DNA of 35,498 nt from Nitrospirota bacterium (lineage in GTDB: Bacteria > Nitrospirota > Leptospirillia > Leptospirillales > Leptospirillaceae): NCBI GenBank assembly GCA_021801345.1, contig JAJYYA010000040.1, positions 1-35,498 of the forward strand, given 5' to 3'. Shown in pieces: positions 17,175-26,400 of the stretch. The first letter of the stretch is position 1, and every line of letters begins with the position of its first letter. The position numbers and the translations under genes are program-made. The notes below the pieces were generated by a model that saw only the letters and a list, made by a program, of their open reading frames with translations, was not told the origin of the DNA and ran no database searches.

Positions 17175-17473
17175 GACTACACTCCTCGATTTAGATACGG
17201 TCAGACCTTGAACGTCCGAAGTCGCCGGTATGTCATTTGCCGGCATGTCATTTGAAGGATAGCCTGACCGAAAAGTGTCTTCTTCCGAACGTTCCGGTCA
17301 GAAGGGACGGCTTTCGGCGGCCGTCTATCCGAACAGACCCGACCCGAAAACAGGGGCAAGATCCGACTTTCCGATAGCCACTCACACGAGGGAAATTGAA
17401 AAAATGGAATTCACCATTTTTCAGGCAGGGCACCGAAGGCTCAGCCGTCAGAGTTTTATGATGAGGTCCGTCA
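17175..17473 (-). promoter_or_regulatory. Long structured leader of the por operon
   Basis: No gene is visible between 17175 and 17567. From the promoter at 17474-17503 the por mRNA would carry about 290 untranslated bases. Visible structure: an AT-rich hairpin with 8-base arms (17400-17407 and 17414-17421), which on the minus strand ends in TTTTTT; a GACGGC/GCCGTC stem (17306-17311 and 17320-17325); and a CTGACCG/CGGTCAG pair (17264-17270 and 17295-17301). Two tandem 15-base copies, gccggtatgtcattt and gccggcatgtcattt, occur at 17224-17238 and 17239-17253, about 50 bases before the start codon. I do not recognise a known riboswitch class. An attenuator or protein-binding leader is an inference. 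The part 17504-17567 holds a CCGGTC/GACCGG pair (17528-17533 and 17553-17558), possibly the end of the DUF1841 transcript. Confidence 0.5.
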
Positions 17474-17503
17474 ATTTTAAATTCCGAAGGCCGGTCAAGT
17501 CAA
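17474..17503 (-). promoter_or_regulatory. Sigma70-type promoter of the por operon
   Basis: On the minus strand TTGACT (17498-17503) is followed after 18 bases by TAAAAT (17474-17479). Both boxes differ from consensus at one position. Start of transcription would be near 17467. Confidence 0.6.
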
Positions 17504-17567
17504 GGACGACCGCCTTCTGATTTCCGTCCGGTCCTCGAACGGAGTCTCTTCCGACCGGAGGGCGGGA

Positions 17568-17972
17568 CTACAGGAGGGAGAGGCTCCTAGCATAGAGAGA
17601 CTCGTCGAAGGAGTCATTCTTCCGAACCGATTCGAAGTAGAGACTTCCGTAGCATCCCATCATCCGGTGAAGGGCCTCATGCGGCTCCTCTCCCCTCTCG
17701 ACAAGATGGAGGTAGGCCTTCTTTGCCTGGGCCGGGACTCCCTGCCGGATCTGGCGGCCGACGACGAGGTGAAGCGCCACGTGAACGAGGGGGTTGACCT
17801 TCGTCTCGCCAACTTCAAGCGGACGGGACGGATCGACAGACGGATCATTCCACAGGGAGTCGAACTCCGGGTGCATCGCAAGGATCTCGACCAACTCCCG
17901 ATCCTCTCCGGAGCGATCTCCTTCCCGGGCGACGAGACGCACATGTTCGAGAATATCTTCGTCAAACAGCAT
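17568..17972 (-). CDS. DUF1841 family protein
   Basis: The 134-aa protein matches the DUF1841 pattern that I know from proteobacterial genomes: a helical N-terminus, an ILAMHPEFDSLWNDP stretch, NPLVHVALHLVVGRQIRQG in the middle, and EEPHEALHRMMGCYGSLYFE near the end with its conserved His and Glu. No function is established for the family. The ATG at 17970-17972 has GAGGAG about 9 bases upstream. It follows the 94-aa unknown gene by 57 bases and is probably the last gene of a three-gene unit with the J-domain protein. Confidence 0.75.
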   Translation of the reverse strand: MLFDEDILEHVRLVAREGDRSGEDRELVEILAMHPEFDSLWNDPSVDPSRPLEVGETKVNPLVHVALHLVVGRQIRQGVPAQAKKAYLHLVERGEEPHEALHRMMGCYGSLYFESVRKNDSFDESLYARSLSLL

Positions 17973-18029
17973 TTTTGAATACTCCTCACTTGTCTTCGTT
18001 ATTCCGTCCGGACCCGGCCCGAGAGAGAT

Positions 18030-18314
18030 TCACGGCGTCTCTGTCACATGAATCCGACGTCCCCGGGACCCCATCCCGTAAACATTCACCACCTTTTTTC
18101 CCTGGCGAAGGTGATAGGTCTCCCAGGCGGGAGTACGGCCGTTATAGGAAGCCGTGGGGTCCTCTCCTCCCGCCTTGAAGTAGTCGGGATAGGTAAGACC
18201 GGCATCCCAGACATCCTCAAGAAGGCATGCGGTCACGAATCCCGAGCCTGTCAGGACGATTCCCCTCAACATTTCCTGTATCTTTTCCGGATCGTTGATC
18301 TCGACCGGCTCCAT
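18030..18314 (-). CDS. Small protein of unknown function
   Basis: The 94-aa product (MEPVEINDPEKIQEMLRGIV onward) is not recognised. It has an acidic helical start, a central hydrophobic-aromatic part GSGFVTACLLEDVWDAGLTY with one Cys, and a basic C-terminal strand region KKVVNVYGMGSRGRRIHV. There is no signal peptide or membrane segment. The ATG at 18312-18314 has a good GGGAGGAG site about 6 bases upstream, which supports it as a real gene. It lies 23 bases after the J-domain gene and 57 bases before the DUF1841 gene, all on the same strand. Confidence 0.6.
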   Translation of the reverse strand: MEPVEINDPEKIQEMLRGIVLTGSGFVTACLLEDVWDAGLTYPDYFKAGGEDPTASYNGRTPAWETYHLRQGKKVVNVYGMGSRGRRIHVTETP

Positions 18315-18337
18315 GCTTTGCTCCTCCCTGTTTGCCG

Positions 18338-18916
18338 TCAAAGCTTCTCCCCGAACGCTCTCTTGAGAAAGGCGTAGGACTCGAGGATCTCCCTCATCCG
18401 TCCTTCTCCGCTCCGGTCCCCGGCGCGCATATCGGGGTGGTGCTCCTTGAGAAGGGTCCGCACCTTCCTGCGGATCTCGTCCAAAGACGCCGTTTCGGGA
18501 ACTCCGAGCGTCCGGCAGTGCTTTCCGAGAAGCTCCCGACCCGTTCGCCCATTGAAATCCCCTCCCTCGGTCGCCCCCCGGAAAAACTTTTCCCAGGGAA
18601 GCGCTGCCCGCTTTCGACGCGGACGATTCCGGAGAAGGCTGTCGAGCTCCTCGAAGCGGTCCTCTAGAAACTCCGACTTCCGGGCCACCCTCGCCAGCGA
18701 AGGGCGCGAGCCGTCCCGGGTGATCTCTTCGAGAAGTCCGGAAAAAAGCCGGTCGAGATCGGAAAACTTCTCCTCCATCTCGCCTCCGCCCCCACCTCCC
18801 CAGTCCAGCTCAAGCGACCGCTCGAGACAGAGCCAGGACGAGTCGCGGCAGAGGCAGACCATCTTCCCGATATGCGCGGCAAGCTCTTTTTTGATCTCCT
18901 CGGGCGACTTCCCCAA
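18338..18916 (-). CDS. J-domain protein with C-terminal J domain
   Basis: The 192-aa protein carries its J domain at the C-terminus, residues about 134-190: the opening HCRTLGVPETASLDEIRRKV, the loop LLKEHHPDMRAGD with HPD, and the last helix MREILESYAFLKRAF. The first 130 residues are helical and charged with a glycine run (residues about 40-45) and a basic stretch NRPRRKRAALPW. A J domain stimulates a DnaK-type Hsp70; the N-terminal part probably selects the client. The start is TTG at 18914-18916 with GGAGGG about 8 bases upstream; the next ATG (residue 19) is a weaker option. It is the first gene of a unit with the 94-aa and DUF1841 proteins, divergent from yceI. Confidence 0.78.
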   Translation of the reverse strand: MGKSPEEIKKELAAHIGKMVCLCRDSSWLCLERSLELDWGGGGGGEMEEKFSDLDRLFSGLLEEITRDGSRPSLARVARKSEFLEDRFEELDSLLRNRPRRKRAALPWEKFFRGATEGGDFNGRTGRELLGKHCRTLGVPETASLDEIRRKVRTLLKEHHPDMRAGDRSGEGRMREILESYAFLKRAFGEKL

Positions 18917-19002
18917 TGCGAACCCTCCCCTTTCGGCGATAGTCCAGCCGGTTTACTTCATTCTATTCTCCGGTTCTCCGTTCTTCAACGAATAAATAAT
19001 GT

Positions 19003-19031
19003 TTGCATTAAAACTATAATTGGGGTACACT
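19003..19031 (+). promoter_or_regulatory. Possible promoter of yceI
   Basis: TTGCAT (19003-19008) and TACACT (19026-19031) are separated by 17 bases in an AT-rich stretch of the yceI/J-domain divergent spacer (18917-19118). Each box has two mismatches to the sigma70 consensus. A TATAAT at 19015-19020 lacks a matching -35 box. Confidence 0.4.
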
Positions 19032-19118
19032 CATCTCGAGTCATTCCTGAAATGCGTGAGAAGGGGCCGGAACCCCCTCTCCAAACGTCAGACCCAAACA
19101 CCATAAAGGAGATTCGAA

Positions 19119-19772
19119 ATGAAGCCCACCATCTCGCGGCGCTCCTGGCTCAGCCATTTTGCCCCGGCTTTCGCATTTTCCCTGATCTCTGTTCTCCCCC
19201 TTTCCCCCTCTCTCGCACAGGCGGCCTCCTACAAGAATGCCTCCGGCGACCCCTCCGGCCTTTACAGGATCGACCCCGACCACACCTCCGTCACATTCAC
19301 CGTAGGCCACGCGGGGGTCGCCACGGCGGTCGGCCGTTTCGACAAAATCTCGGGACACTACCGGCTCGACACGGGCAAGACCGACGTCGTCATCAAGATC
19401 GCCGCATCTAGCATCGATACGAATCACGCCATGCGCGACAAGGACCTGAGAGGCCCTGACTTCCTCGATGCCAGAACCTTCCCGACAATCCGCTTCGAAG
19501 CCCATACCTTCAAAAAAACCGGAAAGAATGCAGGCGTGCTGACCGGAAAGCTGACCCTCCACGGCCAGACCCGGACGGTCAGACTCAAGATTCACGAAGT
19601 TGGCGCCGGCGATGTCTCGGCCCTTCCGAAACCCTGGGGGGGATATCTTTCTGGCTATGATGCCGAGGCCTCCATCAAGAGAAGCGATTTCGGCATCACC
19701 ACCTATCCGGGCATGATCGGAGACACGATCCACCTCTATATCAGCGTCGAAGGAATCCGCACCCAAAAGTAA
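19119..19772 (+). CDS. YceI-family periplasmic protein
   Basis: The 217-aa protein begins with a twin-basic signal peptide (hydrophobic FAPAFAFSLISVLPL, likely cleavage after AQA at residue 35). The mature part is the YceI beta-barrel: YRIDPDHTSVTFTVGHAGVA, GRFDKISGHYRLDTGKTDVV, then FLDARTFPTIRFEAHTFKKT and LTGKLTLHGQTRTVRLKI, and SIKRSDFGITTYPGMIGDTI. Relatives bind long isoprenoid or lipid-like molecules in the barrel and are often induced by stress or high pH; the ligand here is unknown. The ATG at 19119 has AAGGAG seven bases upstream. A strong hairpin follows the stop (19780-19804). Confidence 0.93.
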   Translation: MKPTISRRSWLSHFAPAFAFSLISVLPLSPSLAQAASYKNASGDPSGLYRIDPDHTSVTFTVGHAGVATAVGRFDKISGHYRLDTGKTDVVIKIAASSIDTNHAMRDKDLRGPDFLDARTFPTIRFEAHTFKKTGKNAGVLTGKLTLHGQTRTVRLKIHEVGAGDVSALPKPWGGYLSGYDAEASIKRSDFGITTYPGMIGDTIHLYISVEGIRTQK

Positions 19773-19779
19773 CCTGTCC

Positions 19780-19804
19780 GGCAGGGACGGTCTCCGTCCC
19801 TGCC
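19780..19804 (+). terminator. Strong hairpin after yceI
   Basis: The arms GGCAGGGACGG (19780-19790) and CCGTCCCTGCC (19794-19804) are perfect 11-base complements with a TCT loop. The stem is very GC-rich, but only CCTTCATC follows, so it may terminate partially or protect the yceI mRNA 3' end. The next gene starts 20 bases later. Confidence 0.6.
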
Positions 19805-19823
19805 CCTTCATCTAGGAACCCTG

Positions 19824-20681
19824 ATGGACACTCTCTCGGTCATTCCGGCGATAGACCTCATGAAGCCCGCGCTGATTCCCTTCGCCTTAACGGCCGGGCT
19901 CCTTTTCCTTCTCGGACGACAGGCAAAGGGTCTGGAGAAACCTTTTCTCCCCGACCTCTCCGCTCTCGCAGGAGTCCTTCTCGTTTTCTTCCTCTTCGAC
20001 AGACAGGCGATCCTGCACTTTTTCGATCCGGCACGGCCGATGGACTGGCTCCCGGCGCTCCTCCTTTTCGCCTTTGTCTTCCGGGCCTTTTCCGGAAGGA
20101 CTCGTCCGTGGATTGTCGAGAGTTTGGCCGTCGGGGTCTCCTCATTCATCCTTCTCTTTCCTCTTTTGCACCGGGCCTCAGGGAGAGACCTTCTTCTCCT
20201 CCCGGAAGTCCTTCTCCTCTGGCTTCTCGCAACTTATGCGGCCCGGCGGGACGAGCCCTCCGGCATAGGGAGACCGGCGCTTCTCTCTCTGTTTTTGTCG
20301 ACCGCGACCCTTGGCGCCCTCTCGCCTCTTTCGGGAAGTCTTCTTCTCGGGCAACTCTCCGGAGGACTGGCCTCAATCTGGCTCGCCATGATTTTAGTCC
20401 GACCCGGACGTCTTCCCCTTTCGGGAGTCGAGCCGGGGATCGCCTTGGGAGGACTTCTCCTCATTGCCCTGGAGTATGTCGAGATCCCTTTCGTCGTTGT
20501 CGGATCTCTCTACGGGGCGATCCTTCTGGGCCTGCTCTCCGACCGTCTTCTGGCGCGCCAGAGCCGACTTCCCGCCAAAGTGCGGCTTTTTCTTCCCTCC
20601 CTGATCTCTCTTGTCTTTATCGGAGGGGCGGTCATGGCAACCTATCGTCTCCTTCAAAGCGCAGGCAGTACCGGGTATTGA
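19824..20681 (+). CDS. Polytopic membrane protein of unknown function
   Basis: The 285-aa protein has about eight to nine hydrophobic segments, among them ALIPFALTAGLLFLLG, LSALAGVLLVFFLF, LPALLLFAFVFRAF, ESLAVGVSSFILLFPLL, LLLPEVLLLWLLATYAA, LLSLFLSTATLGALSPLSGS, GIALGGLLLIALEYVEI, FVVVGSLYGAILLGLL and LFLPSLISLVFIGGAVMATY. Short basic loops such as RRDEPSG and RQSRLPAK lie between them. There is no signature that I recognise. The ATG at 19824 has AGGA seven bases upstream. It lies 51 bases after yceI, separated by the hairpin. The 252 bases that follow (20682-20933) hold no gene. Confidence 0.7.
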   Translation: MDTLSVIPAIDLMKPALIPFALTAGLLFLLGRQAKGLEKPFLPDLSALAGVLLVFFLFDRQAILHFFDPARPMDWLPALLLFAFVFRAFSGRTRPWIVESLAVGVSSFILLFPLLHRASGRDLLLLPEVLLLWLLATYAARRDEPSGIGRPALLSLFLSTATLGALSPLSGSLLLGQLSGGLASIWLAMILVRPGRLPLSGVEPGIALGGLLLIALEYVEIPFVVVGSLYGAILLGLLSDRLLARQSRLPAKVRLFLPSLISLVFIGGAVMATYRLLQSAGSTGY

Positions 20682-20933
20682 GGACGCGTTGCGAACCCCC
20701 GTCCCTCTTGCGCAAAACCCTTCCGGCGAGCCCCCTCGCAAGACGCCCCTTCCCCCCCACAGATCTCTCCCGAAGGGCTTCCGGTCCCCCCCCCGACAGG
20801 GGGCGACCTCTTTCCCCGTTCAATCCCCTTTTCGATCCCCTCAGAATCTGTTACAATAAGAAATTCGCTTATATTGGGAGAACTTTCCCTCTTCTTCCAT
20901 CGGCAAGCCGTCCCAACACGACAGGAGCGTCAT
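20682..20933 (+). other. Intergenic region upstream of hemL
   Basis: No coding frame is convincing in this C-rich stretch. Its last part is AT-richer (20840-20875), with TACAAT and TATATT that resemble -10 boxes, but I find no good -35 box at the right distance. A Shine-Dalgarno AGGAG lies just before the hemL TTG start. The hemL promoter is most likely here. Confidence 0.35.
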
Positions 20934-22220
20934 TTGAACTCTGAAGAAGGCTACAAAAAGGCGTGCGGACTTTTTCCCGGCGGAGTGAGCAGTCCGGTCA
21001 GGGCCTACAAGGCTGTGGGCGGTCACCCCATCGTCATCCGCGAGGGCAAGGGCGCCTATGTCACCGATGTCGACGGCCGGGAGTACATCGATTTTGTTCT
21101 CTCCTTCGGGCCTCTTATTCTTGGCCACGCCGATCCGGACGTTTTGGCCGCGATTTCGGACACGGCCTCCCGAGGACTTTCCTTCGGCGCGTTGTCCGAG
21201 CCTGAGATCCATCTCGGCGAGGTCTTGACCCGCGCAGTCCCCGGACTCGAGCGCATCCGGTTCGTCAACTCCGGCACAGAGGCGGCCATGAGCGCTCTCC
21301 GGCTGGCGCGAGCCTTTACCGGACGGACCCGGATCGTCAAATTTGCCGGAGGCTACCACGGCCACTCCGATGCCCTTCTCGTCAAGGCCGGCTCGGGGGG
21401 AGCCACCTTCGGCATTCCGACCTCGGCCGGCGTCCCCGAGGCTGTCGTACACGACACCATCGTTCTTCCTTACAACGATACCGCCGCGCTCAAGAGCTTT
21501 TTCGCGCGGGAGGGAAAGACGGTCGCGGCCCTCATCCTCGAACCCGTCGCAGGGAATATGGGGGTCGTTCCGCCGGACGAGGAGTTCCTTATCGCCGCCC
21601 GCGACGTAACGGCGGACAACGGAGCCCTTCTCATTGCCGACGAGGTGATCACCGGGTTCCGGCTGACTTACGGCGGAGCCCAGGTCCTCTTCGGCATGGA
21701 ACCGGATCTGACCCTTCTCGGAAAGATCATCGGCGGGGGGATGCCGGTGGGAGCCTACGGAGGCCGCGAGGACATCATGCGCATGGTCGCCCCGGAAGGT
21801 CCGGTTTACCAGGCGGGAACCCTCTCCGGGAACCCGGTCGCCATGGCGGCCGGAGTTGCCACCATGACAAAGCTCCGCACCCCGGCCCTCTTCTCCCTCC
21901 TTGAGGAAAAGGCCAGGATCCTCGCCGACGGCATCGCCTCTGCGGCCAGAGAGGTTGGGATCCCCCTCCAGATCAACCGGATGGGGTCGATGATGACTCT
22001 CTTCTTCACCGACAAGAAGGTAACCGACCTGGCGTCGGCTGAGCATTCCGACGTTCGCCTCTTCTCCATTTTTCACCAGGAGGCCAGAAACGAGGGACTT
22101 CTTCTTCCCCCCTCCCAGTTCGAAGCCCTCTTCCTTTCGACTTGCCACGACGACCGCGTCGTCCGGGAGGCGACCGAACGCTTCCGGCGGGCTTTCGAGA
22201 AGACTCGCCAGCAGGCCTGA
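20934..22220 (+). CDS. hemL: Glutamate-1-semialdehyde 2,1-aminomutase
   Basis: This PLP enzyme turns glutamate-1-semialdehyde into 5-aminolevulinate, the precursor of haem, in the C5 pathway. The 428-aa protein matches throughout: LFPGGVSSPVRAYKAVGG, FVNSGTEAAMSALRLARA, KFAGGYHGHSD, LIADEVITGFR, and the PLP lysine at residue 264 in TLLGKIIGGGMPVGAYGG. The start is TTG at 20934-20936 with AGGAG six bases upstream, which gives the normal family length; an earlier TTG at 20874 adds 20 residues of non-family sequence. GltX upstream supplies Glu-tRNA for the same pathway; hemA is not in the window. gmhA follows after 37 bases. Confidence 0.95.
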   Translation: MNSEEGYKKACGLFPGGVSSPVRAYKAVGGHPIVIREGKGAYVTDVDGREYIDFVLSFGPLILGHADPDVLAAISDTASRGLSFGALSEPEIHLGEVLTRAVPGLERIRFVNSGTEAAMSALRLARAFTGRTRIVKFAGGYHGHSDALLVKAGSGGATFGIPTSAGVPEAVVHDTIVLPYNDTAALKSFFAREGKTVAALILEPVAGNMGVVPPDEEFLIAARDVTADNGALLIADEVITGFRLTYGGAQVLFGMEPDLTLLGKIIGGGMPVGAYGGREDIMRMVAPEGPVYQAGTLSGNPVAMAAGVATMTKLRTPALFSLLEEKARILADGIASAAREVGIPLQINRMGSMMTLFFTDKKVTDLASAEHSDVRLFSIFHQEARNEGLLLPPSQFEALFLSTCHDDRVVREATERFRRAFEKTRQQA

Positions 22221-22257
22221 CACCACTTCCTCATTTTTTAAGGAGGCAACCCTTTCC

Positions 22258-22857
22258 ATGTCCATGGACTCAAAGACCCTCTCGGAAAGACTTGAAGCCG
22301 TTTTTCGCGACAGCATCCGGACGAAGGAGGAGTTTTTGCGCACCTCCCTGCCCCTGATGGAGAAGGCGACCCGCCTGATCGTCGAAACCTTCGAGAAGGG
22401 GGGCAAGCTCCTGATCTTCGGCAACGGAGGATCCTCCTCCGACGCCGCCCACATCGCGGGAGAACTCGTAAGCCGCTTCTACAAGAACAGAAAGGCCCTC
22501 CCCGCCATCGCGCTCGGGACCGGCATGCCCACGCTCACCAGCATCGGCAACGACTACGGATACGAGTTCGTCTTTGCCCGGGAGATGGAGGCTTACGGAC
22601 GGCCGGGAGATCTCGCCATCGGTCTCAGCACCAGCGGAAACTCCAAAAACGTTCTTCTGGCCCTCGAGAAGGCTCGCGAGATCGGGATCCGGACGATCGG
22701 ATTCGGAGGAGGCTCCGGGGGGCGGATGAAGGATCTCGTCGAGATCCCCTTCATCGTTCCCTCCCCGCTCACTCCCCGGATCCAGGAGACCCATATCACT
22801 TTGGGCCATGCCCTGTGCGAGATGGTCGAAGACATTCTCTTCTCCACGCCAGCCTGA
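22258..22857 (+). CDS. gmhA: Phosphoheptose isomerase
   Basis: This SIS-domain enzyme converts sedoheptulose 7-phosphate to D-glycero-D-manno-heptose 7-phosphate, the first step of ADP-heptose synthesis for LPS inner core. The 199-aa protein has FGNGGSSSDAAHIAGELVSR (residues 54-73) with the metal-site His65 and Glu69, the sugar-phosphate loop STSGNS (124-129), and the QETHITLGHALCEMVED end with Gln176 and His184. The ATG at 22258 lies eleven bases after AAGGAGG; ATG 22264 is an alternative. The next gene belongs to the same pathway and starts 13 bases after the stop. Confidence 0.94.
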   Translation: MSMDSKTLSERLEAVFRDSIRTKEEFLRTSLPLMEKATRLIVETFEKGGKLLIFGNGGSSSDAAHIAGELVSRFYKNRKALPAIALGTGMPTLTSIGNDYGYEFVFAREMEAYGRPGDLAIGLSTSGNSKNVLLALEKAREIGIRTIGFGGGSGGRMKDLVEIPFIVPSPLTPRIQETHITLGHALCEMVEDILFSTPA

Positions 22858-22870
22858 GGAATCCGCTTTC

Positions 22871-23401
22871 ATGACCCAATCCCCCCGCCTGGAGAGACCT
22901 TTTACGGGGACCCGGGAGAAGATACTGACCCCTTCGGCTCTTTTTTCGGCGCTGGCTCCCCGTCGGGCAGCCGGAGAAAAAGTCGTCTTTACCAACGGAT
23001 GCTTCGACCTGCTCCACGCGGGCCATATCGAGGTCCTCGAAAAGGCCCGGGAGCTTGGCGATATTCTCGTGGTGGCGCTCAACACCGATCTCTCCGTCTC
23101 CACCCTCAAGGGCCCCCTCCGCCCGATCGTTCCCCAGGACAATCGGGCGCGGGTGATGGCGGCGCTCGCCTGCGTCTCCTACGTCACCTTCTTCGGGGAG
23201 GAGACCCCGCTCCAGTTGATCGAGATGCTTCTGCCAGACATTCTGGTCAAGGGGGGCGACTGGCCGGTGGAACGCATCGTCGGAAGCTCCCTCGTCCTTG
23301 CCCGGAAGGGTCAGGTACGCTCGATCCCGCTCCTTCCCGACTCCTCGACCACCGGTCTCATCGAGCGGATCCTCGACCGCTACACCTCGCCCGAGAGCTG
23401 A
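22871..23401 (+). CDS. hldE: D-glycero-beta-D-manno-heptose 1-phosphate adenylyltransferase (stand-alone HldE C-terminal type)
   Basis: The 176-aa protein is a nucleotidyltransferase of the cytidylyltransferase-like fold: VVFTNGCFDLLHAGHIEVLE (residues 38-57) with the HxGH-type motif, then LVVALNTDLSV, ILVKGGDWPVERIVGS and the closing SSTTGLIERIL. It corresponds to the second half of E. coli HldE (RfaE); the sugar-kinase half must be encoded elsewhere as a separate gene. It activates heptose 1-phosphate with ATP to ADP-heptose. The ATG at 22871 has GAGGAA about ten bases upstream; an in-frame extension from 22808 would lie within gmhA. A GTG start of mfd follows after 7 bases. Confidence 0.93.
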   Translation: MTQSPRLERPFTGTREKILTPSALFSALAPRRAAGEKVVFTNGCFDLLHAGHIEVLEKARELGDILVVALNTDLSVSTLKGPLRPIVPQDNRARVMAALACVSYVTFFGEETPLQLIEMLLPDILVKGGDWPVERIVGSSLVLARKGQVRSIPLLPDSSTTGLIERILDRYTSPES

Positions 23402-23408
23402 TTTTCGC

Positions 23409-26400
23409 GTGACACCGACCCCCCTGACCCGCACCCTCGAAGCCCTGTCTTTAACGATTCCCCCGGCCGGAGCGCCGATGCTCTCCCAGGAGATCCAGGG
23501 GCTGTCCCGAGAAGCCTTTGCCCTTCTCCCCTCTCTTCTCAGGAAGGCGCAGCGTTCTGAAATCCTCTGGGTCCTCACCTCCACGCCGGACCGGGCCCTC
23601 CGTCTTGTCGAGGAGATCCGCTCGGGCGCCGTGCTCTTCGACTTGGAGCTCGACGTCCTCCTGCTTCCGGAGGAAGAGGTTTTGCCCTACGAACGGGAGA
23701 GTCCGGCAGACTTCATCCGGGCCGAGAGAATCCACGCACTCGATCGCCTCGCCTCCGCCTCCCCCCCCGACGTCGTCGTCTCCCCGGTGGCGGCCGTGCT
23801 TCGAAAAACCCTCTCGCCCGCTCTTGTCGCCTCCGTCCGGCGTTCCCTCCGAACGGGCATGGAGGAAGACCCGCAATCGGTGGTGGAGACACTTCTCTCC
23901 CAAGGCTATGTTCGCGTCCCGCAGGTAACGGCTCCGGGAGAGTTTTCCGTTCGCGGGGCGCTGATCGACCTTTACTCGACCGACCGGAGACGTCCGGTCC
24001 GCCTCGAATGGGACGACCTCGAGATCCGCTCCATCCGGGCCTTCGACCCCAATACCCAGCGCTCGGTCGGCAACGTCGACTCCGTCGACCTCCTCCCGAG
24101 CCACGAATGGATCCTCCCCGAGACTCCTCCGGCGGATTCCGCCAGGAGACTCTGGCTTGATCGCCATGCCTCCAATCCCTTTCCCCCGGGGGTAGAGCGC
24201 TTTCTTCCCTCTTTTTTCGAGGGTGCGGTCGCTCCGATTCTCTCCCGACCGGAGATCCTTCCCCTTGTCGACGATTGGGACGCTCTCCTCGCGCGCACCT
24301 CCGACTGGATCGGAAGAGTCGAGGAAGGCTGGAACTCCCTTCCGGAAGAGGAGCGGCTCCTTCTTCCCGCGCCCTCAGAGGCCTTCCTCATGCCGCGCTC
24401 CCGCTCGGACTGGGAGCGCCTTCGGCCTTGCCTCTCCCTGGGGAAGGAGTCCGTGCCCTCCTCCGGCGTCCTTTTAAGGTCCGTCCCTGACGACCGCATC
24501 GACCGGAGCAGCTCCTTCATCGCGGAGATCGAACGCCTGCCTCCCGACACCCGCACAGTCATATTCTGCCGGACTCGCGGACAGCTCTGCCGGATCGGAG
24601 ACATGCTCGAGGCGGCCCAGGTTCCCCACATCACCTCCTTCGACCTTCTCGACCCGCGTCAGGGCCGACTGCCCGTGACACTTCTTTCGGGGGACATCGA
24701 GGAGGCTTTCGAGGCGCCTCTCGACTCCCTTCTCGTCCTCTCAGACACCTGGCTCTTCAAAAAACCCGTCTCTCGTCCCCCTTTCCGCTCCTTTTCCACC
24801 AGCACCCAAGTCTACCGCCGGGATCGACCGACCTTCACCGAGGGGGACTACGTCGTCCATCTTCACCAGGGAATCGGACGTTACCGGGGGCTTCACGAGG
24901 TCGCAGTCGGCGCGACCCGGGGAGAGTTCGCCGTCATCGAATACCAGGGGGGAGATCGATTCTATCTCGCCGTCGAGCAAATGGACCAGCTTCTTCCCTA
25001 CCAGGGACCGGAAGGCGCCACGCCCCGTCTCGACCGGCTCGGAGGGAAGTCCTGGAGCCAGACCAAGTCCCGGGTCAAAAAGCAGATCGAAAAGATCTCG
25101 GCCGAACTGGTCATGCTCTACGCCCGAAGAAAGACGGCAGAGGGCTTCTCCTTTTCTCCGGAGTCGATCCTGACCCGAGAGTTCGATCAATCCTTTCCCT
25201 ACGACCTCACCCCCGACCAGGAGGAGGCCATCCGGGCGGTCTTCTCCGACATGGAGAGCGAAACCCCCATGGATCGCCTCATTCTTGGGGACGTGGGCTT
25301 CGGGAAGACAGAGGTGGCGATGCGGGCAGCCGTTCGGGCGATCGCCGACGGAAAGCAGGTCGCCGTCCTCGTTCCCACGACTCTTCTGGCACTGCAGCAC
25401 CATGAAACCTTTAAAAATCGCTTCGCCGGCTTTCCCGTGAAGGTCGAGAGCCTCTCGCGGATGGTCTCGCCCGCCGAACAGAAAAAGGTCAGGGAACGCC
25501 TCCGGCGTGGAGAGACAGACATCGTCGTCGGAACCACCGCCCTTTTGTCGTCTGCAGTCGAGTTCCGGGACCTGGGCCTTCTCGTCGTCGACGAAGAGCA
25601 GCGCTTCGGCGTCCGCCAAAAGGAGACCCTGACCGCGCGCTTTCCCCATGTCGACCGCCTGACGCTTTCCGCCACCCCCATTCCCAGAACCCTCCAGATG
25701 GCCATGTCCGGACTCAAGGGCATCAGCTTCATCATGACCCCCCCGCAGGGACGAAAGTCGATCAAGACGGTCATCGTCCGCTTCGACCGGGAGCGCATCC
25801 GGGAAGCGATCGACCGGGAACTGGCCCGGGAAGGACAGATCTTCTTCATCCACAACCGGGTCTCCTCCATCGCACGGTGGGCCCGCTACCTGGCCGCCCT
25901 TTTTCCGACGGCGGGCGTGGCCTATGCCCACGGCCAGATGGGCGAGGAGGAGATCGAGGAGGTCATGGGGCGCTTTTTGCGCCGCGAATGCCGGATCCTG
26001 GTCTCCACGACCATTGTCGAATCCGGCCTCGACATCCCCTGGGCCAACACCATCCTGATCAATCGGGCCGACATGTTCGGAATCGCAGAGCTCTACCAGC
26101 TCCGGGGCCGGGTCGGCCGGGGCGGACAGCAGGCTTACGCCTACTTCATCACCCCCGCGGAGGAGTCGCTGGGAGAGGTCGCCCGAAAACGTCTCCAAAC
26201 GCTTGCCACCCATTCGGGACTCGGCGCAGGCTACCAGATCGCCATGCGGGATCTGGAGATCCGCGGGGCCGGAAGCCTTCTGGGCCATCAGCAGACAGGA
26301 CAGGTCGCCATGGTGGGTCTCGACCTCTACCTCGAGATGGTGGAGGAGGCGATCGGCGCCATCGCTTCGGAAGCCACCCGCCCCCCGGAGACGGAGCCGG

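Noticed and set aside
20841-22454. 537-codon minus-strand frame opposite hemL
   Set aside because: Shadow frame; hemL motifs are complete on the plus strand.
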